The translations under genes and the position numbers were made by a program. A stretch of 64,000 bases of DNA, from contig JAZNVC010000012.1 of the NCBI GenBank assembly GCA_045592625.1, forward strand, positions 9,110 to 73,109, written 5' to 3'. The notes under the pieces are model-generated. The model had not been told where the DNA came from. It did not search any database and saw only the letters and a list, made by a program, of their open reading frames with translations. Source of the stretch: SIG607 sp045592625 (GTDB lineage Bacteria > Bacillota > Clostridia > Oscillospirales > Acutalibacteraceae). Positions 31,327-39,962 of the stretch are shown one piece after another (position 1 is the first letter of the stretch; every line of letters begins with the position of its first letter).

Positions 31327-32862
31327 TTAGCGTTTAATAAAATATTCTTCGTACCAAACAAGGAATGTGTAAATTGTCCAAACCTTTCTCCAGTTATCGC
31401 TGTTTCCGCCGATATATTCATCGAATATTGCGTTTATTTCTTTAAGGTTAAAGAATTTTTCTGCAATTTCGCTACTAAATTTTGCCTTAACGTCGCCGTT
31501 ATATCGGCTGTCTGCCATCCACATTCTTATGGGAACTACAAAACCCAACTTCTTTCTGAACGCTATTTCATCGGGCAGCACCTTTGAAGCGGCAGTTCTG
31601 AGCGCTACCTTGTTTTGCTCTTCGTTAACCTTCATCTCGGGAGGAATGCGGGAAGCAATATCGAAAATTCTAAGGTCTGTAAGAGGCATTCTTACTTCAA
31701 GTCCTGCGGCACGACTCATTTTATCTACATTAAGATAAATATCGCCTTCAAGCCAAACCTGAATATCCACGTCGGTCATTTTAGAAAGAGGGTCAAGGTG
31801 TTCGTTCTCGCTGTAAATATCTTTAACTAAATCTATAGGAAGAAAATCTTCATAGTATTTTTTAAGGATAACCTTCTTTTCGTCCTCCTTCATAATGTTG
31901 GTGTTGCCAACATAGAAGGTTTTAAGGTTGTCTGAGTAACGCTCGGCGTTTCTATACATATTGTAGCCACCGAAAAATTCGTCTGCGCCTTCGCCCGAAT
32001 AACAAATTTTAGTACCCTTTGCAGTACCTATACAGCCAAGGGCAAAGGCAACGGCGGAAGCATCTCCCAAAGGCTGTTCCATATTATACATAACGTAAGG
32101 GACAATACTAAAATATGCCTCGGGAGTAATAAGACAGCGGTTAAAGTTTCGGTTTAATATATCGGCAGTCTCTTTAGCAAGGCCTGATTCGTCAAGACGG
32201 GAATCGTCATATCCGCAGGAATTTGCATATTTAGCATCAGACATAGCAAGTACGTAAGAGGAGTCAACACCGCCCGAAAGGAAGCTTTCAACATATTCAT
32301 CCTCGTCCTTAACCTCAGCCATAATGGTTTTAAGGGTTGAGTGAATTTCGTCTGCCCACTCTTCAAGAGTTTTACTGTAATCGGGTTTAAACTCAGGATG
32401 CCAATAACGGATAATGTCTATTTCGCCTTGTTTATAGGTCATCATTCTGCCGGGGAGTAACTTTTTAACACCCTTAAAGAAGGTTTCCTCTCCCGTAGTG
32501 TAGGTCATAGTAAGGTAAATCTGTAAAAGTTTATCGTTAAGAACCTTTTTGAAGCCGTCCTGTAACATAATTTCTCGGATAGTAGTGCCAAAAATAATAC
32601 CATTTTCGGTAAGATAATAGTAAAAAGGCTTTGCACCAAACGGGTCGCGCATAAAAATGAAACTGTCATCTTCATCATTATATAAAGCGAAGGAGAACAT
32701 TCCGTGCAAATGAAGTCCCATTTTGCTTCCCCATTTTTCGTAGGCCTTAATGATTATTTCTTCTTCTCTTTTTTCTCTGCTAAGCCCTTTTTCTATAAAA
32801 AGTTCTTCGCACAAAACTTTATGGTTTCGTATGTGTCCGCTGTAACTTCTTAAATGTAACAT
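31327..32862 (-). CDS. Asparagine synthetase B homologue lacking the Cys2 glutaminase start
   Basis: The synthetase domain is complete: SGGVDSSYVLAM pyrophosphatase loop at about 193-204, CYSGEGADEFFGGY at about 286-299 and a C-terminal RKKLGFVVP. The first residues MLHLRSYSGHIRNHKVL align with the part of AsnB that normally follows FNGEIYN, about 70 residues into the protein. Cys2 and the first strands of the Ntn glutaminase domain are therefore missing. The ATG has its own AAAGGAAG site, and no frame upstream restores the missing part. 511 residues against a usual ~610. It could use free ammonia or act on another acceptor carboxylate; a wrong start is unlikely. Confidence 0.85.
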   Translation of the reverse strand: MLHLRSYSGHIRNHKVLCEELFIEKGLSREKREEEIIIKAYEKWGSKMGLHLHGMFSFALYNDEDDSFIFMRDPFGAKPFYYYLTENGIIFGTTIREIMLQDGFKKVLNDKLLQIYLTMTYTTGEETFFKGVKKLLPGRMMTYKQGEIDIIRYWHPEFKPDYSKTLEEWADEIHSTLKTIMAEVKDEDEYVESFLSGGVDSSYVLAMSDAKYANSCGYDDSRLDESGLAKETADILNRNFNRCLITPEAYFSIVPYVMYNMEQPLGDASAVAFALGCIGTAKGTKICYSGEGADEFFGGYNMYRNAERYSDNLKTFYVGNTNIMKEDEKKVILKKYYEDFLPIDLVKDIYSENEHLDPLSKMTDVDIQVWLEGDIYLNVDKMSRAAGLEVRMPLTDLRIFDIASRIPPEMKVNEEQNKVALRTAASKVLPDEIAFRKKLGFVVPIRMWMADSRYNGDVKAKFSSEIAEKFFNLKEINAIFDEYIGGNSDNWRKVWTIYTFLVWYEEYFIKR

Positions 32863-32988
32863 AATTTACTTCCTTTAGTTTTTATAATGGTATTTTAACA
32901 CATTTTTCGACCATATTCAACAGTCAAGTTTAATAAACTGAATATATTGTATTTTGTGTTTTAAATGATGGAAAATACGCTTAAAAAC

Positions 32989-33017
32989 TTGAATAAAGGG
33001 AAAAATAGGTATATATT
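32989..33017 (+). promoter_or_regulatory. Promoter of the amidohydrolase gene
   Basis: TTGAAT (32989-32994), 17-bp spacer, TATATT (33012-33017), 37 bases before the ATG. Confidence 0.65.
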
Positions 33018-33054
33018 ATAGTAAAATGATTATAAAATACAACGGAGTTAAATT

Positions 33055-33846
33055 ATGCTTATAGATTTTCACACACATTGTTTTCCCGATAAAATTGCAG
33101 AAAAAGCCATAGAAAAACTTTCTTTTGTTTCGGGAGGTCTTACCCCTTATACCGACGGAACGGTAACGGGACTCAGCTTACTTATGAAAAACAGCTCAGT
33201 AGATAAAAGCGTTGTGCTGAATATTGCCACAAATGCTCATCAGCAAAAATCGGTTAATGATTTTGCAGCGTCTATTAATAAGGAAAATATTATAGCGTTT
33301 GGGTCGGTTTATCCTCATAGCGATGACGCTTTAGAGGAACTTGAAAGAATAAAGGAACTGGGGCTTAAAGGTGTTAAACTTCATCCTGATTATCAAGGCT
33401 TTAACGTAGATGATATTAAATTAAAACCTATTTATAAAAAAATATCCGAGCTTTCATTAATTACTGTTTTCCACGCCGGTAATGATTACGGCTATGCACC
33501 GCCTTATGGAGCAACTCCCGAAAAAATAGAAAGGGCACTTGATTGGTTTACCTCTCCTGTAGTTGCGGCACATTGGGGCGGAGTAGGCTGCGGTGAAGGG
33601 GTATTAAAGCATTTAGCAGGAAAAAATATTTATTTTGATACTTCCTATGCTTACGGCACTCAGCCGAAATACTATTTTGAAAAGATTTTAGAAAAGCACG
33701 GTGCTGATAAACTTCTCTTTGGAACAGATGCCCCTTGGCACAAGGCACAAATGGAGCTTAATCTTCTTAATTCGTTAAATCTTTCGGATGAAGATTTTGA
33801 AAAAATAACCCATAAAAACGCCGAAAAATTATTGGGGTTTTTGTAA
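33055..33846 (+). CDS. Amidohydrolase-2 family metal-dependent hydrolase
   Basis: The 263-residue TIM barrel has DFHTHCFP at residues 3-10 (first metal His pair), GVKLHPDYQG at about 107-116, TVFHAGND at about 139-146, VAAHWGGVG at about 170-178 and the terminal metal-binding LLFGTDAPWHK at about 220-230. All ligands of the COG2159 group are present. Members are decarboxylases or hydrolases; the substrate is not predictable. CGGAGTTAAATT precedes the ATG. It appears monocistronic, ahead of the alcohol dehydrogenase promoter. Confidence 0.82.
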   Translation: MLIDFHTHCFPDKIAEKAIEKLSFVSGGLTPYTDGTVTGLSLLMKNSSVDKSVVLNIATNAHQQKSVNDFAASINKENIIAFGSVYPHSDDALEELERIKELGLKGVKLHPDYQGFNVDDIKLKPIYKKISELSLITVFHAGNDYGYAPPYGATPEKIERALDWFTSPVVAAHWGGVGCGEGVLKHLAGKNIYFDTSYAYGTQPKYYFEKILEKHGADKLLFGTDAPWHKAQMELNLLNSLNLSDEDFEKITHKNAEKLLGFL

Positions 33847-33881
33847 GGTAAATTTAATTTGTTAAAAAACAAACAAATATA

Positions 33882-33910
33882 TTGAAGTAAAGGTGAATTT
33901 ATAGTATAAT
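33882..33910 (+). promoter_or_regulatory. Promoter of the Fe-alcohol dehydrogenase gene
   Basis: TTGAAG (33882-33887), 17-bp spacer, TATAAT (33905-33910). Confidence 0.8.
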
Positions 33911-33938
33911 AATAAAAAACAGTAAAGGAGTTTTTTTA

Positions 33939-35084
33939 ATGAACAGATTTGTACTTAACGAAACATCTTACCACGGTGCAGGTGCCGTAGCAGCAGTTGC
34001 TGACGAAATCATTGCAAGGGGCTTCAAAAAGGCTTTCGTTGCATCCGACCCCGACCTTATTAAGTTCGGTGTTACCAAAAAGGTTACAGATGTACTTGAC
34101 GGTGCTAAAATCCCTTACGACCTTTTCAGCGACATTAAACCCAACCCCACTATCGAAAACGTACAGGCAGGTGTAGCCGCTTATAAAGCAAGCGGTGCTG
34201 ATTGTATCGTTGCTATAGGCGGCGGTTCTTCTATGGATACTGCAAAGGCAGTTGGAATTATCATTACTAACCCTGAATTTGAAGACGTTCGTTCTCTTGA
34301 AGGGGTTGCTCCTACTAAAAATAAGTGTGTTCCCATTATTGCAGTTCCCACCACTGCAGGTACCGCTGCAGAGGTTACCATTAACTATGTAATCACCGAC
34401 GTTCAAAACAACAGAAAGATGGTTTGCGTTGACGTTCATGATATCCCTGTTGTTGCAGTTGTTGACCCCGATATGATGGCTACAATGCCTAAAGGTCTTA
34501 CCGCCGCTACAGGTATGGATGCTTTAACCCATGCTATTGAAGGCTATATTACCAAAGGTGCTTGGGAACTTTCCGATATGTTCCATCTTAAATCTATTGA
34601 AATTATCGCTCGTTCTCTCCGTGCAGCCGTTAACGGCGAAGCACAGGGCAGAGAGGGTATGGCTCTCGGTCAGTATGTTGCGGGTATGGGCTTTAGTAAC
34701 GTAGGACTTGGTATTGTTCATTCGATGGCTCATCCTCTCGGTGCTCTTTATGATACTCCTCACGGTGTTGCCAATGCTATTATTCTTCCTACCGTTATGG
34801 AGTATAATGCTGAGGCTACAGGCGATAAGTATAAATACATCGCTGCTGCTATGGGTGTTAAAGGTACCGAAAATATGACTGTTGAAGAATATAGAAAAGC
34901 CGCTATTGATGCAGTAAGACAACTTTCAATCGACGTTGGAATTCCCGCTGACCTTAAAGAAATCGTTAAGAAAGAAGACGTTGCTTTCCTTGCTCAGTCT
35001 GCTTTTGATGATGCATGTCGTCCAGGCAACCCAAGAGAAACAAGTGTTGAAGACATCACTGTTCTATATAACAGCCTTCTTTAA
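33939..35084 (+). CDS. Iron-containing alcohol dehydrogenase (FucO-like)
   Basis: 381 residues, group III ADH. NAD(P)-binding AIGGGSSMDTAKAVG lies at about 90-104 and VPTTAGTAAEVT at about 135-146. Metal ligands appear in TAATGMDALTHAIEGY (about 188-203) and in HSMAHPLGALYDTPHG (about 260-275). It is close to lactaldehyde:propanediol oxidoreductase FucO in motif spacing, and general aldehyde reduction in fermentation is also possible. Codon use is notably uniform and C/T-ending, suggesting strong expression. A strong RBS and its own promoter and terminator mark a single-gene unit. Confidence 0.92.
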   Translation: MNRFVLNETSYHGAGAVAAVADEIIARGFKKAFVASDPDLIKFGVTKKVTDVLDGAKIPYDLFSDIKPNPTIENVQAGVAAYKASGADCIVAIGGGSSMDTAKAVGIIITNPEFEDVRSLEGVAPTKNKCVPIIAVPTTAGTAAEVTINYVITDVQNNRKMVCVDVHDIPVVAVVDPDMMATMPKGLTAATGMDALTHAIEGYITKGAWELSDMFHLKSIEIIARSLRAAVNGEAQGREGMALGQYVAGMGFSNVGLGIVHSMAHPLGALYDTPHGVANAIILPTVMEYNAEATGDKYKYIAAAMGVKGTENMTVEEYRKAAIDAVRQLSIDVGIPADLKEIVKKEDVAFLAQSAFDDACRPGNPRETSVEDITVLYNSLL

Positions 35085-35130
35085 TAAATTAATGCCGAAG
35101 TTAAACGGGTCGTACAATAAAGGATAGTAA

Positions 35131-35166
35131 AAAAGATGCACGAAAATTTCGTGCATCTTTTAATTT
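35131..35166 (+). terminator. Terminator of the alcohol dehydrogenase gene
   Basis: A long palindrome with core AGATGCACGAAA/TTTCGTGCATCT (35131-35161), ending TTTTAATTTT. Confidence 0.85.
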
Positions 35167-35269
35167 TGTCTCATACCGTAACAAGCAGGGAACTTGTACG
35201 GCAAGGTCCACTTATTAGGAGAACCTAAAACCCTTTAACCTATCTCAAAATAAGTGATATTGTGAGACA
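35167..35269. other. Three-way-junction inverted-repeat element of unknown nature
   Basis: An outer stem TGTCTCA/TGAGACA (35167-35173 / 35263-35269) encloses two inner stems. The first is CCGTA-a-CAAG/CTTG-TACGG (35176-35201). The second is CACTTATT/AATAAGTG (35209-35216 / 35249-35256), with a small AGG-agaa-CCT loop inside. It could be a small RNA, a leader relic or a miniature inverted-repeat element. It fits no riboswitch I know. It sits in the 462-base gap before rplM, where I see no gene; the rest of the gap is AT-rich with ACGAGA repeats at about 35420-35446. Confidence 0.45.
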
Positions 35270-35483
35270 GGTTTCACAGTTATATTTGATCTTTTGGTCA
35301 AGTGATATTAAAACATTGCGGGTTTAGGGATATTTTATGTAACAAAGTTGTTTTTTTCTTTCCCGTAAGCCTAAAACATTATTTAAAAACAAAAATCGCA
35401 AGTGAGTAAATAAGAGAAAAAACGAGAAAACGAGAGAAAACGAGAGATTTCTATTTTTAAATTAAAAAATCAAAAAATAAGTG

Positions 35484-35512
35484 TTGACAAGCTAAAATAA
35501 ATGTGGTAACAT
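35484..35512 (+). promoter_or_regulatory. Promoter of rplM-rpsI
   Basis: TTGACA (35484-35489), 17-bp spacer, TAACAT (35507-35512). The leader is under 35 bases, too short for an L13 autoregulatory leader. Confidence 0.8.
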
Positions 35513-35546
35513 ACTCAAGGTAAAAAAATTATTTGGAGGAAGTATT

Positions 35547-35972
35547 ATGTCTACATTTATGGCAAAACCTACTGACGTACAGCGTAAATGGTACATTGTA
35601 GATGCTGCAGGTAAGCCTCTTGGCCGTACCGCAGTTAAGGTTGCTGACTTACTTCGCGGTAAGGGCAAACCCGAATTTACACCTAATGTTGACTGTGGTG
35701 ACTTCGTTATCGTTATCAATGCTGAAAAGGCAGTTCTTACCGGTAAAAAGTTACAGCAGAAATTCTACCGTCGTCATACCGGTTGGATTGGTCATTTAAA
35801 AGAGGTTAAATATGATACTCTTATGAACACCCGTCCGGAATTGGCAATGGAACTCGCAGTTAAGGGAATGATTCCCGACACTACTATCGGAAGAAAGGCT
35901 TTAACCAGACTTCACGTATATCAGGGTACCCAGTATAAGCAGGTTGCTCAAAAGCCTGAACTCGTTGACTAA
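35547..35972 (+). CDS. rplM: 50S ribosomal protein L13
   Basis: 141 residues with the L13 signatures RKWYIVDAAGKPLGR at about 13-27, FVIVINAEKAVLTGKK, YRRHTGWIG and the C-terminal GRKALTRLHVYQG. GGAGGAAGTATT precedes the ATG. Followed by rpsI after 20 bases, the usual bacterial pair. Confidence 0.98.
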   Translation: MSTFMAKPTDVQRKWYIVDAAGKPLGRTAVKVADLLRGKGKPEFTPNVDCGDFVIVINAEKAVLTGKKLQQKFYRRHTGWIGHLKEVKYDTLMNTRPELAMELAVKGMIPDTTIGRKALTRLHVYQGTQYKQVAQKPELVD

Positions 35973-35992
35973 TAAGAAGGGAGCAAAAGAAT

Positions 35993-36391
35993 ATGTTTGA
36001 AAGTAAACCTTATTTCTACGGTACTGGTAGAAGAAAAAGTTCTGTAGCTCGCGTTCGTCTTTATAACGGCACAGGCAAAATCACTATCAATGACAGAGAT
36101 ATTGACGATTATTTCGGTCTTGAAACCTTAAAACTTATCGTTCGTCAGCCCCTCGCTCTTACCGAGACTGCTGAAAAGTTCGACATTGTATGCCGTGTTA
36201 CCGGCGGCGGTGTTACCGGTCAGGCAGGTGCTATCCGTCACGGTATCGCCCGTGCATTACTTCAGAGTGATGATCAGCTTCGTGCAGAACTCAAGAAAGC
36301 AGGATTCCTTACTCGTGATCCTCGTATGAAGGAAAGAAAGAAATACGGACTCAAGGGTGCAAGAAGAGCACCTCAGTTCTCAAAACGTTAA
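35993..36391 (+). CDS. rpsI: 30S ribosomal protein S9
   Basis: 132 residues with GTGRRKSSVARVRL at about 11-24, VTGGGVTGQAGAIRHGIARAL at about 69-89 and the C-terminal tail GARRAPQFSKR that reaches the P site. RBS AAGGGAGC. Co-transcribed with rplM. Confidence 0.98.
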   Translation: MFESKPYFYGTGRRKSSVARVRLYNGTGKITINDRDIDDYFGLETLKLIVRQPLALTETAEKFDIVCRVTGGGVTGQAGAIRHGIARALLQSDDQLRAELKKAGFLTRDPRMKERKKYGLKGARRAPQFSKR

Positions 36392-36416
36392 GGTATTTGT
36401 ATCTATCGTTATTTTC

Positions 36417-36452
36417 AAAGCCTCTCGGTTTATTTACGAGAGGCTTTATTTT
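36417..36452 (+). terminator. Terminator of rplM-rpsI
   Basis: An 11-bp stem AAAGCCTCTCG/CGAGAGGCTTT (36417-36427 / 36437-36447) followed by ATTTTT. Confidence 0.88.
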
Positions 36453-36472
36453 TAAAATCAGGAGTGAAAATT

Positions 36473-37849
36473 ATGGCAAGAGAAAACTTTAAAAGTAAAC
36501 TTGGTTTTTTACTTGTTAGTGTAGGATGTGCCATAGGAATAGGTAACGTTTGGCGTTTTCCTTATGTTGCAGGTCTTAATGGCGGCGGTATCTTTGTGCT
36601 TTTCTATATTATGTTTCTTGTTATTATGGGAATTCCCGTACTTACTATGGAACTTGCGGTTGGCAGAGCCGGAAGAAAAAGTGCTTTAGGTGCATTTAAG
36701 GCTCTTGAAAAACCGGGACATAAATGGCATCTTCACGGCTGGGTATGTATGATAGGCTGTTATGTACTTATGATGTACTATACCACCGTTTCGGGTTGGA
36801 TGGCTAATTATTTTGTAAAGTTTGCTAACGGTACCTTTAAATCGGGTATGGACAGTGAAACGGTAAAGGGCGTTTTTGCTCAAATGACAGCTAATCCTAC
36901 AGAAATGGTTTTTTGGATGGCAGTTATAATTATAGCAGGCTTTATCGTTTGCAGTGTAGGTCTTCAAAAGGGGCTTGAAAGAATAAGCAAGTTTATGATG
37001 ATAGCCCTTCTTGTTTTAATGGTTGTTTTGGCGGTTAACAGCGTTATGTTGCCAGGCGGTATGGCAGGTATAAAGAAACTTTTTGTTCCAAGCATTGCTA
37101 CCCTTAAAGAAAATAACATTAATATTTTTGATGCAATGGTTGCCGCAATGAATCAGTCTTTCTTTACACTTAGTCTGGGTATCGGTTCTATGCAGATATT
37201 CGGTAGTTATATGAAGAAGGACAGCACCTTGACGGGTGAGGCCATAAAAATCTGTGCCCTTGATACCTTCGTTGCAATTATGGCTGCTGTAATAATATTC
37301 CCCGCTTGTTTTGCATATAATGGCGGTAAGACCGATGCAGGACCTCCGCTTATATTTGAAACCCTCCCTAATATTTTTGTTAATATGCCACTTGGCAGAG
37401 TATGGGGAACACTGTTCTTTGTATTTATGATTTTTGCAAGTTTTTCAACCGTTATTGCAGTATTTGAAAATCTTCAGGCAAATCTTATGGATAATCTTGG
37501 TTGGAGCAGAAAGAAAGCATCTGTTATTAACTGTATTGCTATGCTGGTACTTAGTACTCCATGTGCTTTGGGCTTCAATCTGCTCAGCGGATTAAATATT
37601 GGCGGCAAAAATATTCTTGATATGGAAGATTTTGTGGTGAGCCAGATTCTTCTTCCTTTGGGTGCACTTGTTTTCCTTTTGTTCTGTGTTACTAAATGGG
37701 GTTGGGGATTTGACAGGTATCTTAAGGAAACAAATACAGGTAACGGTATAAAAATGGCAAGATGGTTTAGACATTATTACTGTTTTATAGTTCCCATACT
37801 TATTATAGTGATTTTTGTCGTAGGTGTCATCGGCTTTTTTAAAGGGTAG
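36473..37849 (+). CDS. Sodium-dependent transporter, NSS (SNF) family
   Basis: 458 residues, about eleven transmembrane helices. TM1 carries the sodium and substrate motif GCAIGIGNVWRFPYVAGLNGGG at about 18-39. TM6 has the unwound NQSFFTLSLGIGSMQIFGSY segment. These symporters bring in amino acids such as tryptophan, tyrosine or alanine, driven by Na+; specificity is not evident. Start at 36473 with AGGAG 8 bases upstream. The 11-helix form, as in bacterial MhsT/TyT1, is typical. Eight bases separate it from a flavin-reductase-like gene. Confidence 0.93.
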   Translation: MARENFKSKLGFLLVSVGCAIGIGNVWRFPYVAGLNGGGIFVLFYIMFLVIMGIPVLTMELAVGRAGRKSALGAFKALEKPGHKWHLHGWVCMIGCYVLMMYYTTVSGWMANYFVKFANGTFKSGMDSETVKGVFAQMTANPTEMVFWMAVIIIAGFIVCSVGLQKGLERISKFMMIALLVLMVVLAVNSVMLPGGMAGIKKLFVPSIATLKENNINIFDAMVAAMNQSFFTLSLGIGSMQIFGSYMKKDSTLTGEAIKICALDTFVAIMAAVIIFPACFAYNGGKTDAGPPLIFETLPNIFVNMPLGRVWGTLFFVFMIFASFSTVIAVFENLQANLMDNLGWSRKKASVINCIAMLVLSTPCALGFNLLSGLNIGGKNILDMEDFVVSQILLPLGALVFLLFCVTKWGWGFDRYLKETNTGNGIKMARWFRHYYCFIVPILIIVIFVVGVIGFFKG

Positions 37850-37857
37850 GTATTAAT

Positions 37858-38361
37858 ATGTTTAGAGATTTATGTTTAAGAGATTTTAAAGAAAATGTAA
37901 TAGAAATTATCTCCAAAGAGTATATGCTTATTACTGCGGGAAATCAGGACGGTTATAATATGATGACTGCTTCTTGGGGATTTATGGGTGAAATGTGGGG
38001 AGAAGACAGCGTTGCAGTTGTTGTACGTCCCGAGCGTTACACAATGGACTTTATTGAAAGCAACGATTATTTTACCCTCACGTTCTTTGGCGATAACAAA
38101 GATATACACAAGGTATGCGGTTCAAAAAGCGGCAGAGAGGTGGATAAAACGTCTCTTACAGGGCTTTCTCCCATATATAATCAAAACTACGTATATTTTG
38201 ATGAAGCCCGTCTGGTGCTAATTATTAAGAAAAAATATATACAGCCGATGGATAAAAAGTTTTTGACCGATAATTCAATTGATGAAAAGTGGTATAAAAA
38301 CGGCGGATGGCATAATCTTATAATAGGAAGTATCGAACGCATATATATTAAAGAATATTAA
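37858..38361 (+). CDS. Flavin-reductase-like FMN-binding split-barrel protein
   Basis: 167 residues with the flavoredoxin pattern: YNMMTASWGFMGEMW at about 32-46, VVVRPERYTMDFIESNDYFTL at about 54-74 and KVCGSKSGREVDK at about 85-97. It probably binds FMN and passes electrons, but the partner is unknown. It lies directly after the NSS transporter in the same transcript, which could reflect shared regulation only. Confidence 0.85.
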   Translation: MFRDLCLRDFKENVIEIISKEYMLITAGNQDGYNMMTASWGFMGEMWGEDSVAVVVRPERYTMDFIESNDYFTLTFFGDNKDIHKVCGSKSGREVDKTSLTGLSPIYNQNYVYFDEARLVLIIKKKYIQPMDKKFLTDNSIDEKWYKNGGWHNLIIGSIERIYIKEY

Positions 38362-38386
38362 TCTTGTAGTTTAATAAAACAATAAA

Positions 38387-38424
38387 ACGGCTATGTTACA
38401 AATCGTAACATAGCCGTAAATTTT
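38387..38424. terminator. Terminator between flavin-reductase-like and 3D genes
   Basis: A 13-bp perfect stem ACGGCTATGTTAC/GTAACATAGCCGT (38387-38399 / 38405-38417), T-rich on the plus side. Confidence 0.85.
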
Positions 38425-38430
38425 TATCTT

Positions 38431-39444
38431 TTATAAGAAGTAGATTATAACATCTCTTCTACCGAATTTTTTGCAGGCAGATTCTGTGTGCATAAACAGG
38501 TCAACGTTGGTAGGACGCTTTTTAATAAATCCGCCTGTGTCGGCTGCAATAGCATAACCGTAAACGTATTTGCCGTCGGCAGATACGATATACATCTTAG
38601 TTCCGTAAGGAATAACCTTGGGGTCAACTGCTATATAACCCGGTTTGGGCCATACACCTGTAGAACACTTGTTGCCTGTATGGGTGTAAGCGGTAGCCTG
38701 AACCCTCTTACTTCTCTTATAATTAACAGGAATTCCGTTTTCATCAAGAGTAATAGGAGAGGAGGGCTTTAATTCAGAAATTGGATTCTTTGCAGTTCCG
38801 GGATAGGTAACGTTACCTAAAGAACCTGTAACAGCAGATGCACCTGAAGAACTGCTTGAGGAACTTGACGAAGAAGCAGAGCTGGAAGTGGTGGGTTTTT
38901 TGCTGCTTGTGTTAGAAGAAGGCTTTTTAACATCTTTCTCTTTTTCCTGCTTAGAAGCAGTAATAACTGTTTTTTCCTCAGTCTTTGGAATGATATCAAT
39001 ATAACTTTCTTTGGTAATTACCGTTGTAAGAGCAGGAGAAATTAAATCTGAATCCGAAACGGTTATTCCTGCATCGGTAATAATTTCTTTTACAGAAGAC
39101 TGGGCAGTAATATGAGTAAAGGTTTTATCCCCATAGGTAATATATACGGGGAAGGTGCCCTGTACTTCAATATTTATTCTGTTTCCGTTTTTGTTATTTG
39201 AAACTACGTTATAAGATTCGTTATAACCTGCTTCGACTAAAATGCCGCGCATATCACTTTTTAAGGTGTAATGCTTGTTTACCTTTGTACCATCGGAAAT
39301 GGATACTACGTTTACCGAAAGAATTCCGTAAACGGAGGTGGCAATAATAAGTGCACACATAAAAACTATTCCTACAGCACGGGCTAATTTACTGTGTTTT
39401 GTATCCTTTTTATAACGAAGTTCTTTTTCTTTCTTTTTAAACAT
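38431..39444 (-). CDS. YabE-like cell-wall protein: DUF348 plus 3D domain
   Basis: 337 residues. A basic start and one membrane helix (about 23-45) anchor it outside the membrane. Two DUF348 ubiquitin-like repeats occupy about 48-155. A Ser-rich linker with a run of Ser around 190-200 follows, then a 3D domain at about 250-337 with VDPKVIPYGTKMYI, YAIAADTGGFIK and the Asp triad VDLFM, the fold of MltA-type lytic transglycosylases. Predicted peptidoglycan lysis or remodelling. There is no G5 domain. The promoter is ~85 bases upstream. Confidence 0.88.
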   Translation of the reverse strand: MFKKKEKELRYKKDTKHSKLARAVGIVFMCALIIATSVYGILSVNVVSISDGTKVNKHYTLKSDMRGILVEAGYNESYNVVSNNKNGNRINIEVQGTFPVYITYGDKTFTHITAQSSVKEIITDAGITVSDSDLISPALTTVITKESYIDIIPKTEEKTVITASKQEKEKDVKKPSSNTSSKKPTTSSSASSSSSSSSSSGASAVTGSLGNVTYPGTAKNPISELKPSSPITLDENGIPVNYKRSKRVQATAYTHTGNKCSTGVWPKPGYIAVDPKVIPYGTKMYIVSADGKYVYGYAIAADTGGFIKKRPTNVDLFMHTESACKKFGRRDVIIYFL

Positions 39445-39527
39445 AAATACTCCTTTTACTTGTAATTAAAACTACAAATTCGGTGGTTTTTAAGATAAAA
39501 ATATACGTTTAAAACAACGCGAAGTAT

Positions 39528-39556
39528 ATTATAAACGGCAAATCGTAAAATGTCAA
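39528..39556 (-). promoter_or_regulatory. Promoter of the 3D-domain gene
   Basis: On the minus strand TTGACA (39551-39556) and TATAAT (39528-39533) are 17 bp apart. An upstream palindrome GGTTACA-gtct-TGTAACC (39614-39631) lies about 60 bases before the -35 and could bind a regulator. Otherwise nothing recognisable lies between 39557 and 39913 except an 11-bp direct repeat AACACTATATG (39744 and 39776). Confidence 0.8.
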
Positions 39557-39913
39557 ACAGACTAAAAGGTTGATTTTTATGCAATATGCACAAATTACAA
39601 AAGCATTTCAAAAGGTTACAGTCTTGTAACCGCCAAAAACTCTGTTTTTTTGCTTTCTTTGTTGTGAAAATACACAATTTTCTTAATGAAAAGTGCATAA
39701 AGTGGGGGAAAAAAGCATTTTTGGGCTTGTTTTTAAAGAAAAAAACACTATATGTACTAAAAAACAATACTATTTAACACTATATGGGGTGTTTGTAATA
39801 ACATATATAAATGGATAAATAATAAATATTTATAGTCGCTCTTAATATTATATGAAAAAAATGGATTTTTATACTTTATGGGTTATTATTATTTGAAATA
39901 TCTTCCTAAAGCC

Positions 39914-39953
39914 CAAAAATAAAAACCTGAACTTTTTACAGTTCAGGTTTTTT
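39914..39953 (-). terminator. Terminator of the structured ncRNA
   Basis: A 12-bp stem (39922-39933 / 39940-39951, AACCTGAACT core) is followed on the minus strand by TTTTTATTTTT. Confidence 0.85.
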
Positions 39954-39962
39954 ATAGTATTA

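Noticed and set aside
35167..35269. L13 autoregulatory leader
   Set aside because: It lies more than 200 bases above the rplM promoter, so it is not on the rplM transcript.
39456..39767. 103-residue minus-strand frame rich in Phe/Lys
   Set aside because: AT-rich composition produces it by chance; it spans the 3D-gene promoter and shows no family pattern.
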